Source: Treponema sp. UBA3813 (lineage in GTDB: Bacteria; Spirochaetota; Spirochaetia; Treponematales; Treponemataceae). From it: a stretch of 64,000 bases of DNA. The stretch lies in the NCBI GenBank assembly GCA_002368605.1, contig DFEB01000031.1, positions 45,662 to 109,661 on the forward strand, written 5' to 3'. How positions within the stretch are numbered: the first letter of the stretch is position 1; the number at the start of each line of letters is the position of its first letter. Shown piece after piece: positions 52,171-61,445 of the stretch. A model generated the notes under the pieces. The model was given only the letters and a program-made list of their open reading frames with translations. It was not told the DNA's origin and did no database searches. The position numbers and the translations under genes are program-made.

Positions 52171-53103
52171 TTAATTAATCCGCCATTTTCCGTTATCTTT
52201 GATGAATCTGCTCGCAGGGATTTCAAGCAATCTTCCGTCTTCGCTCAACATTCGCACGAGTTGCTTAATTGGATTCACATCGATGATTCTGAAATCGGAG
52301 CCATCGTAGCGGATATGCAGGCCTTCGCTGGGAAGTTTTTTGCGTGCCTCGGCGTACCAGTTGTACTCATAGCTCAAACAACAGAGCAATCGACCGCATT
52401 GGCCGGAAATTTTTGTTGAATTGAGAGAAAGATTCTGCTCTTTTGCCATTTTGATTGAGACTGGCGGCAATTTATCGCGGATTGAGTGGCAGCAATAGGG
52501 GCGTCCGCAAACACCCAAGCCTCCGGTGATTCGGCTCTCGTCACGCACGCCAATCTGACGCAATTCGATTCGCATTTTAAAGACGCTGACCAAATCTTTG
52601 ACAAGTTCACGGAAATCAACGCGGTTTTCACTGGAGAAGAAAAAGAGGGCCTTTGACTCTTCAAGAAGGAAATGTACGGCCACAAGTTTCATATCAAGTC
52701 CATGCTCAGTAACCTTTTCTTTGAAGATTTTAAAAGCCTCGTCTTCACGGTCGGCAAGCTCTTCGAATTTCTTCAAATCTTCTTCGTTTGCCTTGCGCTC
52801 AACTTTGACGATATCACTCGGTTTTAAGCCAACTGGATTTTTTGTGCGACCGAGAACAAGGGCCATGTCCTTTCCGTAGCGAGTCTGAATGATAACATGC
52901 TCACCTTTTTTGAGTTCTTCCTTTTCGGAGGTGACATACACTCCTTCGCTGGAATATTCCAGCCGGGTAAGATAAAGGACTTTTGGGTAAACGAAATGCT
53001 CGTCAGACCCCTCGGATTCCTCGTAACTCTTAAAATCCGCATCCTCAAGTTTTGTGATGTCCTCTTCGCTTTCGCTTATATCCTGTTCAAAAATGTCACT
53101 CAT
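52171..53103 (-). CDS. ricT: PSP1-domain protein RicT (YaaT)
   Basis: The 310-residue protein contains the PSP1 domain (GEHVIIQTRYGKDMALVLG to AVHFLLEESKALFFFSSENR) and the RicT cysteine cluster (GVCGRPYCCHS, GQCGRLLCCLSYE). In Bacillus, RicT forms an Fe-S complex with RicA and RicF that assists RNase Y and sporulation; in a spirochaete a role in RNA processing is a guess. It lies next to yaaR, as in Bacillus. The N-terminal 45 residues are acidic and species-specific. Confidence 0.88.
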   Translation of the reverse strand: MSDIFEQDISESEEDITKLEDADFKSYEESEGSDEHFVYPKVLYLTRLEYSSEGVYVTSEKEELKKGEHVIIQTRYGKDMALVLGRTKNPVGLKPSDIVKVERKANEEDLKKFEELADREDEAFKIFKEKVTEHGLDMKLVAVHFLLEESKALFFFSSENRVDFRELVKDLVSVFKMRIELRQIGVRDESRITGGLGVCGRPYCCHSIRDKLPPVSIKMAKEQNLSLNSTKISGQCGRLLCCLSYEYNWYAEARKKLPSEGLHIRYDGSDFRIIDVNPIKQLVRMLSEDGRLLEIPASRFIKDNGKWRIN

Positions 53104-53115
53104 TTTTGCTGTCTC

Positions 53116-53667
53116 CTATTCCGCCATCAGGTCGATTATCATTCCTTGAATTTCTTCTACTTTTGCCAAAAGATTCAGATTCGCTCCGTGAAGAATCAAC
53201 ATTTCACTCGCCAGTTGGTTCAACTTTTGGTCGATAACCTGAATCTGGTACATCGGCTTGATAACCCGCCCGCTCCTCAATTTTTTCTGTTCGCGGGTCG
53301 TTATGAAATTATAATTGATTTTCACAATATATTTCATAAATTGACTGACTTTTTTTCGATATTTTTCCATTGCTTCTAGATTTTGCTGGTTTTTTAGCTG
53401 GTCTCCTGCCAAATCCATTGCATCTTTAAGAAAAACAATCGCTTCTTCCTGAGTCATGTCTGCAAGCTCGACGGGAAGTCCTTCTGAAAGAAGCTGAGCC
53501 GTCTCTTGATGTTTACTCAGGCTGTTTGCAAAAGCCGATTTTTCTTTTTTGGTTGTTTCCTGAGCTTTTTTGGCTTGACTCGCAACTTGCTGTGATGCCG
53601 CTTGCGTTGCCGCGAAATACAGTGACTGGGAGTTGAGTTGCGTGTTCACCGATTGGATTTCAGCCAT
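53116..53667 (-). CDS. YaaR-family (DUF327) protein
   Basis: The 183-residue protein matches DUF327: the central KDAMDLAGDQLKNQQNLEAMEKYRKKVSQFMKYIV and the C-terminal IQVIDQKLNQLASEMLILHG region. The N-terminal 60 residues are Ala/Gln-rich and probably disordered. Function is unknown. Its neighbour is ricT, repeating the Bacillus yaaR-yaaT link, and it overlaps the upstream bactofilin stop by one base. Confidence 0.82.
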   Translation of the reverse strand: MAEIQSVNTQLNSQSLYFAATQAASQQVASQAKKAQETTKKEKSAFANSLSKHQETAQLLSEGLPVELADMTQEEAIVFLKDAMDLAGDQLKNQQNLEAMEKYRKKVSQFMKYIVKINYNFITTREQKKLRSGRVIKPMYQIQVIDQKLNQLASEMLILHGANLNLLAKVEEIQGMIIDLMAE

Positions 53668-54086
53668 TATATTGCCTTATTTGCCGCCCGACTGCGAATG
53701 CTCTGCATGTTTGAGAATTGCTCCGCGGCTTCGGTAAATTCGTCTTCTTTTTTAAGCGCGATACAATGACCGTGGAAAATAACATTTTCCTGAATTTCAA
53801 GATTTTTTGTTGAAATATTTCCGATGACCGCAGATGAAGAAAGCAATTTGATTCCATTGGGCGCATAAATGTCGCCGAGAACAATGCCTCCAAGAACGAC
53901 AGACTGTGCCGTTACATTTCCGTTGATGCGAGCTTCGCTTCCAATATCGACATGACCAGTAGACTCAAGGTTGCCGTCGATGTCACCCTCCACACGGATA
54001 AAACCGTCTGCGTGCACATCACCCGAAATAGCCGAGCCTAAACCGATAATCGTTCTGACTGAAATGTCGTCCGTTAAAAATGCCAT
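53667..54086 (-). CDS. Bactofilin
   Basis: The 139-residue protein is a short beta-solenoid bactofilin: IIGLGSAISGDVHADGFIRV, EGDIDGNLESTGHVDIGSEA, INGNVTAQSVVLGGIVLGDI, with one motif per turn. It polymerises into non-polar cytoskeletal filaments on the inner membrane. The M23 peptidase gene starts the same operon, three bases upstream. Bactofilin-peptidase pairs commonly set cell shape, fitting a helical cell. Confidence 0.92.
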   Translation of the reverse strand: MAFLTDDISVRTIIGLGSAISGDVHADGFIRVEGDIDGNLESTGHVDIGSEARINGNVTAQSVVLGGIVLGDIYAPNGIKLLSSSAVIGNISTKNLEIQENVIFHGHCIALKKEDEFTEAAEQFSNMQSIRSRAANKAI

Positions 54087-54089
54087 ATT

Positions 54090-55127
54090 TTATTTTGCGA
54101 GCTTGATGTTTACATATTTTGCAGGGTCTACTACATCAGAACCAATGTGGACTTCGTAATGAAGGTGGGGACCGGTGGAAATACCAGTGCTTCCGATGTA
54201 GCCGATGATATCTCTCTGTGAAACAAACTGACCTTTTTTTACCCTCGTTGATGCCATGTGACAGTAACGAGTGTAGATTCCGTGCTTGTGCTTGATGATG
54301 ACATAGTTGCCGAAACCTGAATCATAAGCGACCGTTACGACTTGGCCATTTGCAGTGGCGACGATTGGATCCCCGCTTCGCCATGTTGAAATGTCGAGAC
54401 CTTTATGAATGTACCAGTTGCCTGTAATCGGGTGAGTCGTTTGACCGAAAGGCTGAGAAACATGTCCTATGCCTCCACGAACCGGCCAAATATTCGGGAT
54501 GTCTGCGAAAAGGGTTTCCTGACTTTCAAGCATTTTTCCAAGCTGTTCAATCGGCTGGATAGTGCTTTCCAAATATGAAGAAAGCTGGCGCATGTCAGAA
54601 GCCTCTTTTGTAGAACCTGCGACTGTGTCCTGAGTGTCAAACAAAGAATTTAAGTCGCTGTCTGACATTGCTGCCTTTGCGACTGAAGAAGACTGGTTGA
54701 TTCCCAAAAGTGAAAGGGTTTGAGAGAGAGATGAGCGGAATCGTTTTGCAGTTTGAAGAACATTGTTATTTTCGTCACGCAGTTCATCGAAACTGGCCAG
54801 CAATTCCCGGTTTTCCTTCATGGAGCGGGAAAGTTCCTCTCGGATTCCCAAATCTTGCTTTTTGAAATATACAAATGATGAGACGATTCCCACGATGAGG
54901 ACGATACCGAAAGCAAGCGCGAAAACATTTGTGCGGAAATTGATGACCTTGCCTTGAGAATGCGGGACAATCATAATTGTGAGCTTTGAGTCGCAAACGC
55001 GGAAAACGCGAACAAAAAATTTTCCAATGCAAGCGCAAAGCCGCTGTAAGCCATGAAGAAGGGATGAGACTACATTCTTTTCAATCTTTTTATAATGTCT
55101 AGTTCGTGCCAATGAATTTTGCTCCAC
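54090..55127 (-). CDS. Membrane-anchored M23 peptidase
   Basis: The 345-residue protein has one N-terminal membrane helix (VFALAFGIVLIVGIVSSFVYF, about residues 67-88), a periplasmic coiled coil and a C-terminal LytM/M23 domain (HKGLDIS, NYVIIKHKHGIYTRYCHM, HLHYEVH with Zn ligands). It cleaves peptidoglycan cross-bridges, or scaffolds if inactive; all ligands are present. The start is a GTG at 55127, with no good Shine-Dalgarno. It is first in the operon with bactofilin, yaaR and ricT. Confidence 0.92.
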   Translation of the reverse strand: MEQNSLARTRHYKKIEKNVVSSLLHGLQRLCACIGKFFVRVFRVCDSKLTIMIVPHSQGKVINFRTNVFALAFGIVLIVGIVSSFVYFKKQDLGIREELSRSMKENRELLASFDELRDENNNVLQTAKRFRSSLSQTLSLLGINQSSSVAKAAMSDSDLNSLFDTQDTVAGSTKEASDMRQLSSYLESTIQPIEQLGKMLESQETLFADIPNIWPVRGGIGHVSQPFGQTTHPITGNWYIHKGLDISTWRSGDPIVATANGQVVTVAYDSGFGNYVIIKHKHGIYTRYCHMASTRVKKGQFVSQRDIIGYIGSTGISTGPHLHYEVHIGSDVVDPAKYVNIKLAK

Positions 55128-55298
55128 TTTTTAGGCTTAAAATTTATTTTTTGGTAATTCCTAAAAATATACCATATTGTTTTTGTTTCTGTCAAATCTC
55201 TGCCTTTGGACATTCTAATTTGACAGTTGAGACTTTCTCTGTTATTCTATCGGTATAATAAAAAAAGAGTTTAGCAAAAGTCCTAGCTCTAAAACAGT

Positions 55299-55323
55299 GA
55301 GTCTTCGTTCTTTGCGGAGATTC
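55299..55323 (+). promoter_or_regulatory. Leader hairpin upstream of tatD
   Basis: GAGTCTTCG (55299-55307) and CGGAGATTC (55315-55323) pair over 9 bp, with two wobble pairs. It lies about 30 bases before the tatD start, and TATAAT occurs upstream near 55253. It could influence translation; there is no T-tract, so it is not a terminator. The rest of 55128-55354 is A+T-rich with no other clear feature. Confidence 0.4.
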
Positions 55324-55354
55324 TTCATCATCATATCTATTTTGGAAGAAAGCC

Positions 55355-56140
55355 ATGCAGTTTTTTGATACTCACGCCCATATCGGGCTCATTTATGAGG
55401 ACCCGATTGAACAGTTGCGCGTTATTCAGCAAGCCAAACAAGCTGGAGTCACTCGCATTGTAAGCATAAATAACAGTCTCCACGACTTCAAAAAAGTCTA
55501 TCCAAACATCAAGTCTATGCCTGGCGTATATCACGCTATCGGTGTTGCTCCAGTCGAAGTCACAAATCCTGGCAAAAATTGGATTCAGACTATTGAAGAA
55601 GGCCTCAAACTCCCGAATGTCATTGCTGTCGGCGAATGCGGACTAGATTACTACAAGCAGTTCGGCGACAAACGAATGCAGACCGAGCTTTTTATAACTC
55701 AACTTGAAATCGCAAAAAAATACGACAAGCCGGTCATTATTCACAGCCGCGATGCAGGAAAAGACATGTTCGATATTCTAAAAGAACGAATCCCGCCGGC
55801 TGGAGCAATTTTGCATTGCTATGGAGAAGATGCCGCCTACGCAAAAAAATGTCTTGAAGCAGGACTCAATGTTTATTTCTCATTTGCTGGAAATCTCACA
55901 TATAGAAATGCGCATAACTTGCACGAAACGGTTTTGAACATTCCTCATGATCGAATCTTAATCGAAACCGAAAGTCCTTTCATGGTTCCTGCTGAATTCC
56001 GTGAGCGAAAACGAGCAATGCCGGCATATTTGCCTTCAACAGCGCGATTCTTGTCAGAAATGCTCGAAATCGACTTGGAAGAACTGAGCAAAATCCTCTG
56101 GACAAACAGCTGCAAGATTTTCCGTCTTCCGGAAGCATAA
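55355..56140 (+). CDS. TatD-family metal-dependent DNase
   Basis: The 261-residue protein has the family motifs FFDTHAHI (metal HxH), AVGECGLDYY, VIIHSRDAG, LHCYG and ILIETESPFMVP. It is probably a 3'-5' exonuclease or D-aminoacyl hydrolase-like enzyme in the cytoplasm. GGAAGAAAG lies before the ATG. It is one base from the dus gene that follows and is cotranscribed. Confidence 0.93.
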   Translation: MQFFDTHAHIGLIYEDPIEQLRVIQQAKQAGVTRIVSINNSLHDFKKVYPNIKSMPGVYHAIGVAPVEVTNPGKNWIQTIEEGLKLPNVIAVGECGLDYYKQFGDKRMQTELFITQLEIAKKYDKPVIIHSRDAGKDMFDILKERIPPAGAILHCYGEDAAYAKKCLEAGLNVYFSFAGNLTYRNAHNLHETVLNIPHDRILIETESPFMVPAEFRERKRAMPAYLPSTARFLSEMLEIDLEELSKILWTNSCKIFRLPEA

Positions 56141-56141
56141 A

Positions 56142-57158
56142 ATGTCCCTCTATCACCCAGTAAAAATCGGCTCACTTTCTCTTGATGGGAATTTGTTTCT
56201 CGCACCTGTTGCGGGATATTCTGACCGCGCCTTTCGCTCCATTTGTGCGGAATGCGGGGCGGATTTTGCCTACACGGAGATGGTGAGTTCCGAAGCCCTC
56301 ACGCGGAATAACGAAAAGACCGAGCTTCTCATGGCCCGCGCCCCCAACGAAAAGGCCTATGCCGTTCAGATTTTCGGCGGAAACCCGGAGACGATGGCTA
56401 ATGCCGCACGAATCGTCCTTGAAAAAACGACGGCTGAGTGCATAGACATAAACGGCGGCTGTCCTGTTCCTAAAATCATCAAGTCAAATGCAGGAAGCGC
56501 CCTCACACGCGACCCTGAGCATCTTTTTAAAATCGTAAGCGCCGTGGTTCGGGCGGTAGATGGGCGAGTTCCTGTCACAGTAAAATTCCGCTTGGGCTGG
56601 GATGCAGAGCATATCACCTGGAAGGAATGTGCCGAGGCCGCAATTAAGGCTGGAGCGGCGGCAATCACCATGCACGGAAGAACAAGAGCGCAAGGCTACG
56701 AGGGAAAGTCCGACTGGGCTGCCCTTGCCGAGCTTGTCAAATTCGTTGGCGAAAAAACTTCCAGATCAGGGCAGAAAATTCCTGTTTTTGGAAGCGGAGA
56801 CGCCTTCACTCCCGAAGACGCAAAGCGGATGCTTGAGGAAACTGGCGTTGATGCCGTAATGTTCGCCCGCGGTGCAATGGGAAATCCCTTCTTGTTTACG
56901 AAAACCAGGGAATTGCTAACAAAAGGCACGATTACGGAAATTCCGGTGGAAAAACGCATTCAGGCAGGCTTCCGGGAACTCAACTTACTTGTACAAGACC
57001 ACGGAGAGCTTTCTGCCTGTAGGGAAGCCCGCAAAAGATTCTGCGCTTACTCAAAAGGCTTGGAAGGCGGAGCTGCTTTGCGGAAAGAAATCGTAAGTGC
57101 TGAAAGCGTAGGAGATTATAAAAAGATATTTTCCGAAAAAATCTCTCAATTTTTCTAA
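56142..57158 (+). CDS. dusB: tRNA-dihydrouridine synthase (DusB type)
   Basis: The 338-residue protein has the Dus TIM barrel: APVAGYSDRAFRSICAECGADFAYTEMVSS, DINGGCPVPKIIKSNAGSAL with the catalytic Cys, VKFRLGW, ITMHGRTRAQGYEG, and VFGSGDAFTPEDA. It reduces uridine in the tRNA D-loop with FMN and NADPH. Length and motifs fit DusB, the most widespread bacterial form. It follows tatD by one base. Confidence 0.92.
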   Translation: MSLYHPVKIGSLSLDGNLFLAPVAGYSDRAFRSICAECGADFAYTEMVSSEALTRNNEKTELLMARAPNEKAYAVQIFGGNPETMANAARIVLEKTTAECIDINGGCPVPKIIKSNAGSALTRDPEHLFKIVSAVVRAVDGRVPVTVKFRLGWDAEHITWKECAEAAIKAGAAAITMHGRTRAQGYEGKSDWAALAELVKFVGEKTSRSGQKIPVFGSGDAFTPEDAKRMLEETGVDAVMFARGAMGNPFLFTKTRELLTKGTITEIPVEKRIQAGFRELNLLVQDHGELSACREARKRFCAYSKGLEGGAALRKEIVSAESVGDYKKIFSEKISQFF

Positions 57159-57197
57159 TATCTTCCAAAAACATCTGCAAATCACTACAATAATAGA

Positions 57198-60100
57198 ATG
57201 TTTCGTATTTATGTAGAGCGCAAGCCGGGCTTCCAGAGTGAAGCGGCCAGCATTTTGGGTGAAATCAATGGATTTTTGGGCATTTCTTCTGTGAAGGGAG
57301 TGCGTTATTTCAACCGCTATGACATCGAGAACACTTCTGAAGATGTCTCAAAAATGGCGGCTTTGCGAATCTTCTCTGAGCCTCAGAGCGATTCTGTCGT
57401 CTACACATCGCTTGAAACCGACCCTAGCGACACTGTAATCATTTGGGAATATTTGCCGGGCCAGTACGACCAGCGTGCGGACAGCGCCGAGCAGTGTCTT
57501 TCACTTCTTCGCGAGTCTATGAAAAATACGGCCACCGTCGGCACTGAGCCTCCCCGCGTCCGATGTGCCAAAATGGTCATTCTTTCTGGCAGCGTTTCTG
57601 CCGATGAAGTGGCACGAATCCAGAAATATCTTATCAATCCTGTCGATTCCCGCCTTGCAAAGGCTGAAATCCCTGAGACTCTCGAAATGAAAACCGAAGT
57701 TCCAGCCGACATTCCAACAGTCGAAGGATTCATTTCTTACAATAAAAAAGAGCTTGACGCTTACCGCGAGAAGATGGGCTTGGCCATGGATTTGGCCGAC
57801 ATAAAGTTCCTGCAGGATTACTTCAAGTCAATCAAGCGAGACCCCACCGAAACTGAAATCCGCGTTCTTGACACTTATTGGAGCGACCACTGCCGTCACA
57901 CCACTTTCAACACTGTTCTTAAAGACATCAAAATCGAAAAAGGCCCTTACGCCAAACTTTTCAAGGAATCCCTCAAAAATTACGAGGCCATGCACACTGA
58001 CATCTATGCGAAACGAAAGGACAAGCCTCTCACCCTCATGGATATGGCTACAATCGGTGGAAAATATCTCCGCAAGCACGGTATGCTTGATGACATGGAA
58101 GTAAGCGAGGAAAACAATGCCTGCTCTATTTTCATCGATGTTCACTACACTACTGACGAAAAGGGAAATCCTCTCCCGGAGGGCAAAGAAGAGACCGAAC
58201 AGTGGCTCTTGCAGTTTAAAAACGAAACACACAATCATCCTACAGAAATCGAGCCTTTCGGCGGTGCGGCAACATGTATCGGCGGCGCAATCCGCGACCC
58301 TCTTTCAGGACGAAGCTGGGTTTATCAGTCAATGCGCGTAACTGGTGCTGCCGATCCAACAGTTCCTTTGAGCGAGACTTTGCACGGTAAACTCCCTCAG
58401 ATGAAGATTTGCCGTGAGGCAGCTCAGGGATTCTCTTCTTACGGAAACCAGATTGGCTTGACCACAGGTCAGGTAACAGAAGTCTATCATCCGGGCTTCG
58501 TGGCAAAACGAATGGAATTGGGTGCTGTAATTGCAGCTTCTCCATACAAAACCGTTATGCGCGAGACTCCAGAAGAAGGTGACATCATCATCCTTCTTGG
58601 CGGTGGAACAGGACGAGACGGTATCGGTGGAGCTACAGGCTCATCAAAAGTTCACACAGAAAAATCAGTTACTACAGCGGCTGCCGAAGTTCAGAAGGGA
58701 AATGCCGTTGAGGAACGAAAAATTCAGCGTCTTTTCCGAAATCCTGAAGTAAGCCACATGATTCGCCGCTCAAATGACTTTGGTGCCGGCGGTGTTTCTG
58801 TAGCTGTGGGCGAGCTTGCCCCGGGACTGGACATCAATCTTGACGCCGTTCCAAAGAAATACGAAGGCTTGAACGGAACAGAGCTTGCAATTTCTGAATC
58901 ACAGGAACGAATGGCTGTAGTTGTCCGCAAAGGCGATGTAGATAAATTCATCAAATACTGTAATGACGAGAACTTGAATGCTGTCGTTGTTGCGACCGTA
59001 ACCGACAAAAACAAGCTCACAATGAAATGGCGGGGAAAGACAATCGTTGACATTGACCGCTCATTCCTGGATTCAGCGGGCGCAGTTCACACGGCAAAGG
59101 CTTCAATCGAATCTCCGACCGAACAGCACTCTTCTCCGCTCGTAAAACCGCTTGAAAGCGTGGCGAAAGTCTTGGGAAAGGCGGCGAGCGCGACTGGCGA
59201 AAGTGGCGGCGAGCAACCGACGGCAGAGCAAATGCGACAAGCGTTCATCGAAAATATCAGGGATTTGGCTTGCTGTTCTCAGCGCGGCTTGCAGGAGCGA
59301 TTTGACGGCTCAATCGGCGCAAGCACGGTTCTCTTCCCCTTCGGCGGAAAATATCAGGGAACGCCGGAATGTGCTATGTCGGCGAAAATTCCAGTCATCT
59401 CACCCCGCGAGACTTCAACGGTCAGCCTGATGTCTTACGGTTACGACCCACGCGTTGCCCAATGGTCTCCATGGCACGGAGCTCAGACAGCAATCCTTTC
59501 TTCTCTGGCAAAAATCACCTGTATCGGCGGCAAGGCAACAACAAGCCGCATGAGCTATCAGGAATTCTTCGGTCGCGCGGTTGACGCTCACACTTGGGGC
59601 TACCCTGCGGCGGCACTTTTGGGTTCAGTTGATGCCCAGCGTGAAATGGGCTGTGCTTCAATCGGCGGAAAAGATTCAATGAGCGGAACTTTCGAGCATT
59701 TGAATGTTCCTCACACTCTGGTTTCATTCGCCGTTGCTCACGACGAGGCTAAAAATGTTCAGTCTGGCTCATTCAAAAAGAGCGGAAGCTACATTTATCT
59801 CGTTCAGGTTCCATATTCAAAAGAACTTGCCCCTGACTGGGAGGCTTTCAAAAAGAATTCCGATGCCCTTTACGAACTCAACAAGGCCGGTAAAATCAAC
59901 GCTATGTATCCTGTAGGAGCGGGCGGAATTGCCGAAGCTGTCACAAAGATGGCATTCGGAAACAAAATCGGCGTTCAGCTGACCCAGATTCCGACATCTG
60001 CGACAATCATCGGCTTCCATCGCAACGCAAATGATACAATCGCCGACCTTTTCACTCCTCAATACGGCTCAATCATCGTTGAGACAGACGATGACAAGTT

Positions 60101-61217
60101 TGAAAACGGCGGATTCGTGAACACAACTGTAATCCGAATCGGAAACACACAGAAAGATCCGATTATCTCATTCGAGATGAAGGGCGTTGCTCCGCTTCCA
60201 AAAGCAGAAATCAAGCTTTCTGACCTTTACGAAGCATGGGAATCTAAACTTACAAAAGTATTCCCGCCAGTTTCTTCTGTTAAAAAAGAAGAAAATCTCC
60301 CGGATTGGGCAAAAGCAGAGCACGCATCTTTGGGCGAAGCACGGGCCAAGAAAGATACATTCACAGTAATCGATTCAAGCAAGGCAAAACCACGCGTAAT
60401 CGTTCCTGTATTCCCTGGCACAAACTGTGAGTACGACATGGCACGAGCCTTCAACCTCGCGGGCGCTGACTCACACATCCTCGTCTTCAAGAACCGCACT
60501 CCAAAAGACCTGGAAGAATCTCTCGCGTCCTTCAAGGCCGAGATTGAAAAAGCACAGATTGTAGCATTCGCAGGTGGATTTAGTGCCGGTGACGAGCCGG
60601 ACGGAAGCGGAAAGTTCATTGCAAACGTAATCCGCGAAAAACGAATCTCAGACGCAATCACTTCTCACCTTGAAAAGAAAAATCTGATTCTCGGTATCTG
60701 TAACGGCTTCCAGGCTTTGATTAAAACAGGCCTCGTTCCATACGGAAAAATCACTGAAGCCACCGCAGAGACGCCGACACTTACATTCAACGATATCCAC
60801 CGCCACATTAGCCGTGTTGTATGGACTCGCATGGTAAGCGCCGCTTCTCCTTGGGCTTTGGACGAATCAGTTTTGGACACTCGCCCACACTACATCCCGG
60901 TAAGCCACGGTGAGGGAAAGATTTTCATCTCAGAAAAGCTGGCGCAGGAGCTCTTCGCAAACGGACAGGTCTACAGCCAGTACTGCGACGAAAACGGCCA
61001 GCCGACAATGCTTGAACCCGAGAACCCGAACGGCTCGGCATTCGCAATCGAAGGTCTCACAAGCCCGGACGGCCTCGTTCTCGGCAAGATGGGTCACTCA
61101 GAGCGCACGGTGGGCATCGGCGGCTACACAGAGGATTTGATCAAGAACATCGCCTGCAACAAGGAAGCAAGCAGCTGTCAGAACCTCTTTAGGGCTGGTG
61201 TGAGGTATTTTGCTTAA
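57198..61217 (+). CDS. purL: Phosphoribosylformylglycinamidine synthase, large single-chain form
   Basis: The 1339-residue protein fuses an N-terminal PurS-like region, two AIRS-type synthase halves (NETHNHPTEIEPFGGAATCIGG; GGKDSMSGTFE) and a C-terminal class I glutamine amidotransferase (GICNGFQALI with nucleophile Cys; VSHGEGK with His). It converts FGAR, ATP and glutamine to FGAM, step four of purine synthesis. The length matches the single-chain form rather than the PurS/PurQ/PurL set. The linker near residues 650-680 (GKAASATGESGGEQPTAEQ) is low-complexity and G+C-rich. TACAAT (57186-57191) lies six bases before ATG, with no Shine-Dalgarno. Confidence 0.96.
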   Translation: MFRIYVERKPGFQSEAASILGEINGFLGISSVKGVRYFNRYDIENTSEDVSKMAALRIFSEPQSDSVVYTSLETDPSDTVIIWEYLPGQYDQRADSAEQCLSLLRESMKNTATVGTEPPRVRCAKMVILSGSVSADEVARIQKYLINPVDSRLAKAEIPETLEMKTEVPADIPTVEGFISYNKKELDAYREKMGLAMDLADIKFLQDYFKSIKRDPTETEIRVLDTYWSDHCRHTTFNTVLKDIKIEKGPYAKLFKESLKNYEAMHTDIYAKRKDKPLTLMDMATIGGKYLRKHGMLDDMEVSEENNACSIFIDVHYTTDEKGNPLPEGKEETEQWLLQFKNETHNHPTEIEPFGGAATCIGGAIRDPLSGRSWVYQSMRVTGAADPTVPLSETLHGKLPQMKICREAAQGFSSYGNQIGLTTGQVTEVYHPGFVAKRMELGAVIAASPYKTVMRETPEEGDIIILLGGGTGRDGIGGATGSSKVHTEKSVTTAAAEVQKGNAVEERKIQRLFRNPEVSHMIRRSNDFGAGGVSVAVGELAPGLDINLDAVPKKYEGLNGTELAISESQERMAVVVRKGDVDKFIKYCNDENLNAVVVATVTDKNKLTMKWRGKTIVDIDRSFLDSAGAVHTAKASIESPTEQHSSPLVKPLESVAKVLGKAASATGESGGEQPTAEQMRQAFIENIRDLACCSQRGLQERFDGSIGASTVLFPFGGKYQGTPECAMSAKIPVISPRETSTVSLMSYGYDPRVAQWSPWHGAQTAILSSLAKITCIGGKATTSRMSYQEFFGRAVDAHTWGYPAAALLGSVDAQREMGCASIGGKDSMSGTFEHLNVPHTLVSFAVAHDEAKNVQSGSFKKSGSYIYLVQVPYSKELAPDWEAFKKNSDALYELNKAGKINAMYPVGAGGIAEAVTKMAFGNKIGVQLTQIPTSATIIGFHRNANDTIADLFTPQYGSIIVETDDDKFENGGFVNTTVIRIGNTQKDPIISFEMKGVAPLPKAEIKLSDLYEAWESKLTKVFPPVSSVKKEENLPDWAKAEHASLGEARAKKDTFTVIDSSKAKPRVIVPVFPGTNCEYDMARAFNLAGADSHILVFKNRTPKDLEESLASFKAEIEKAQIVAFAGGFSAGDEPDGSGKFIANVIREKRISDAITSHLEKKNLILGICNGFQALIKTGLVPYGKITEATAETPTLTFNDIHRHISRVVWTRMVSAASPWALDESVLDTRPHYIPVSHGEGKIFISEKLAQELFANGQVYSQYCDENGQPTMLEPENPNGSAFAIEGLTSPDGLVLGKMGHSERTVGIGGYTEDLIKNIACNKEASSCQNLFRAGVRYFA

Positions 61218-61251
61218 ACTGAAAACTGAAAGTGGAAAGTTGAAAATTATG

Positions 61252-61382
61252 TAGGGGGAGACTTCCCCCTATCAGGAAAGAAATGTGCCACAAGGATGTG
61301 GCGAAAAGAAAGGCGAGTTTTTGAAAAAAACTCGTCCACTTTTTGCGAAGACACGAGGTCTGAGCATAAAAGTGACCTCGCT
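61252..61382. repeat. Cluster of hairpins between purL and the duplicated cassette
   Basis: In order: TAGGGGGA/TCCCCCTA (61252-61271), GCCACA-AGGA-TGTGGC (61287-61302), CGAGTTTTT/AAAAACTCG (about 61314-61334) and CGAGGTC/GACCTCG (about 61354-61380). None ends in a clean T-tract. The second shares the ACAAGGATGT core with the metH element. The frame open from 61296 runs across them and is not considered coding. Confidence 0.65.
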
Positions 61383-61445
61383 GTGAGTAATTTTACTTGC
61401 GGCGAGGTTTTTGCTTTTTCGCCACTGTTGTGCTATATTTATTTT
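61376..61445 (+). promoter_or_regulatory. Leader of cassette copy 1: hairpin plus promoter
   Basis: A 15-bp hairpin (CCTCGCTGTGAGTAA with its complement, 61376-61407) and a T-rich tail form a terminator. Within the tail starts a promoter: TTGCTT (61411-61416), 17 bases, TATATT (61434-61439) with TG one base upstream. The ATG follows six bases later, with no Shine-Dalgarno. It matches the copy 2 leader at 68 of 70 positions. Confidence 0.75.

Noticed and set aside
59150-59250. Possible foreign insert in the purL linker
   Set aside because: The G+C-rich low-complexity linker has no palindrome like the metH element, and linker variation is normal for PurL; noted but not called an insertion.
61296-61445. 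N-terminal extension of cassette gene A to 61296
   Set aside because: It crosses several hairpins and the promoter, has no Shine-Dalgarno and no counterpart in copy 2 upstream of the shared leader.
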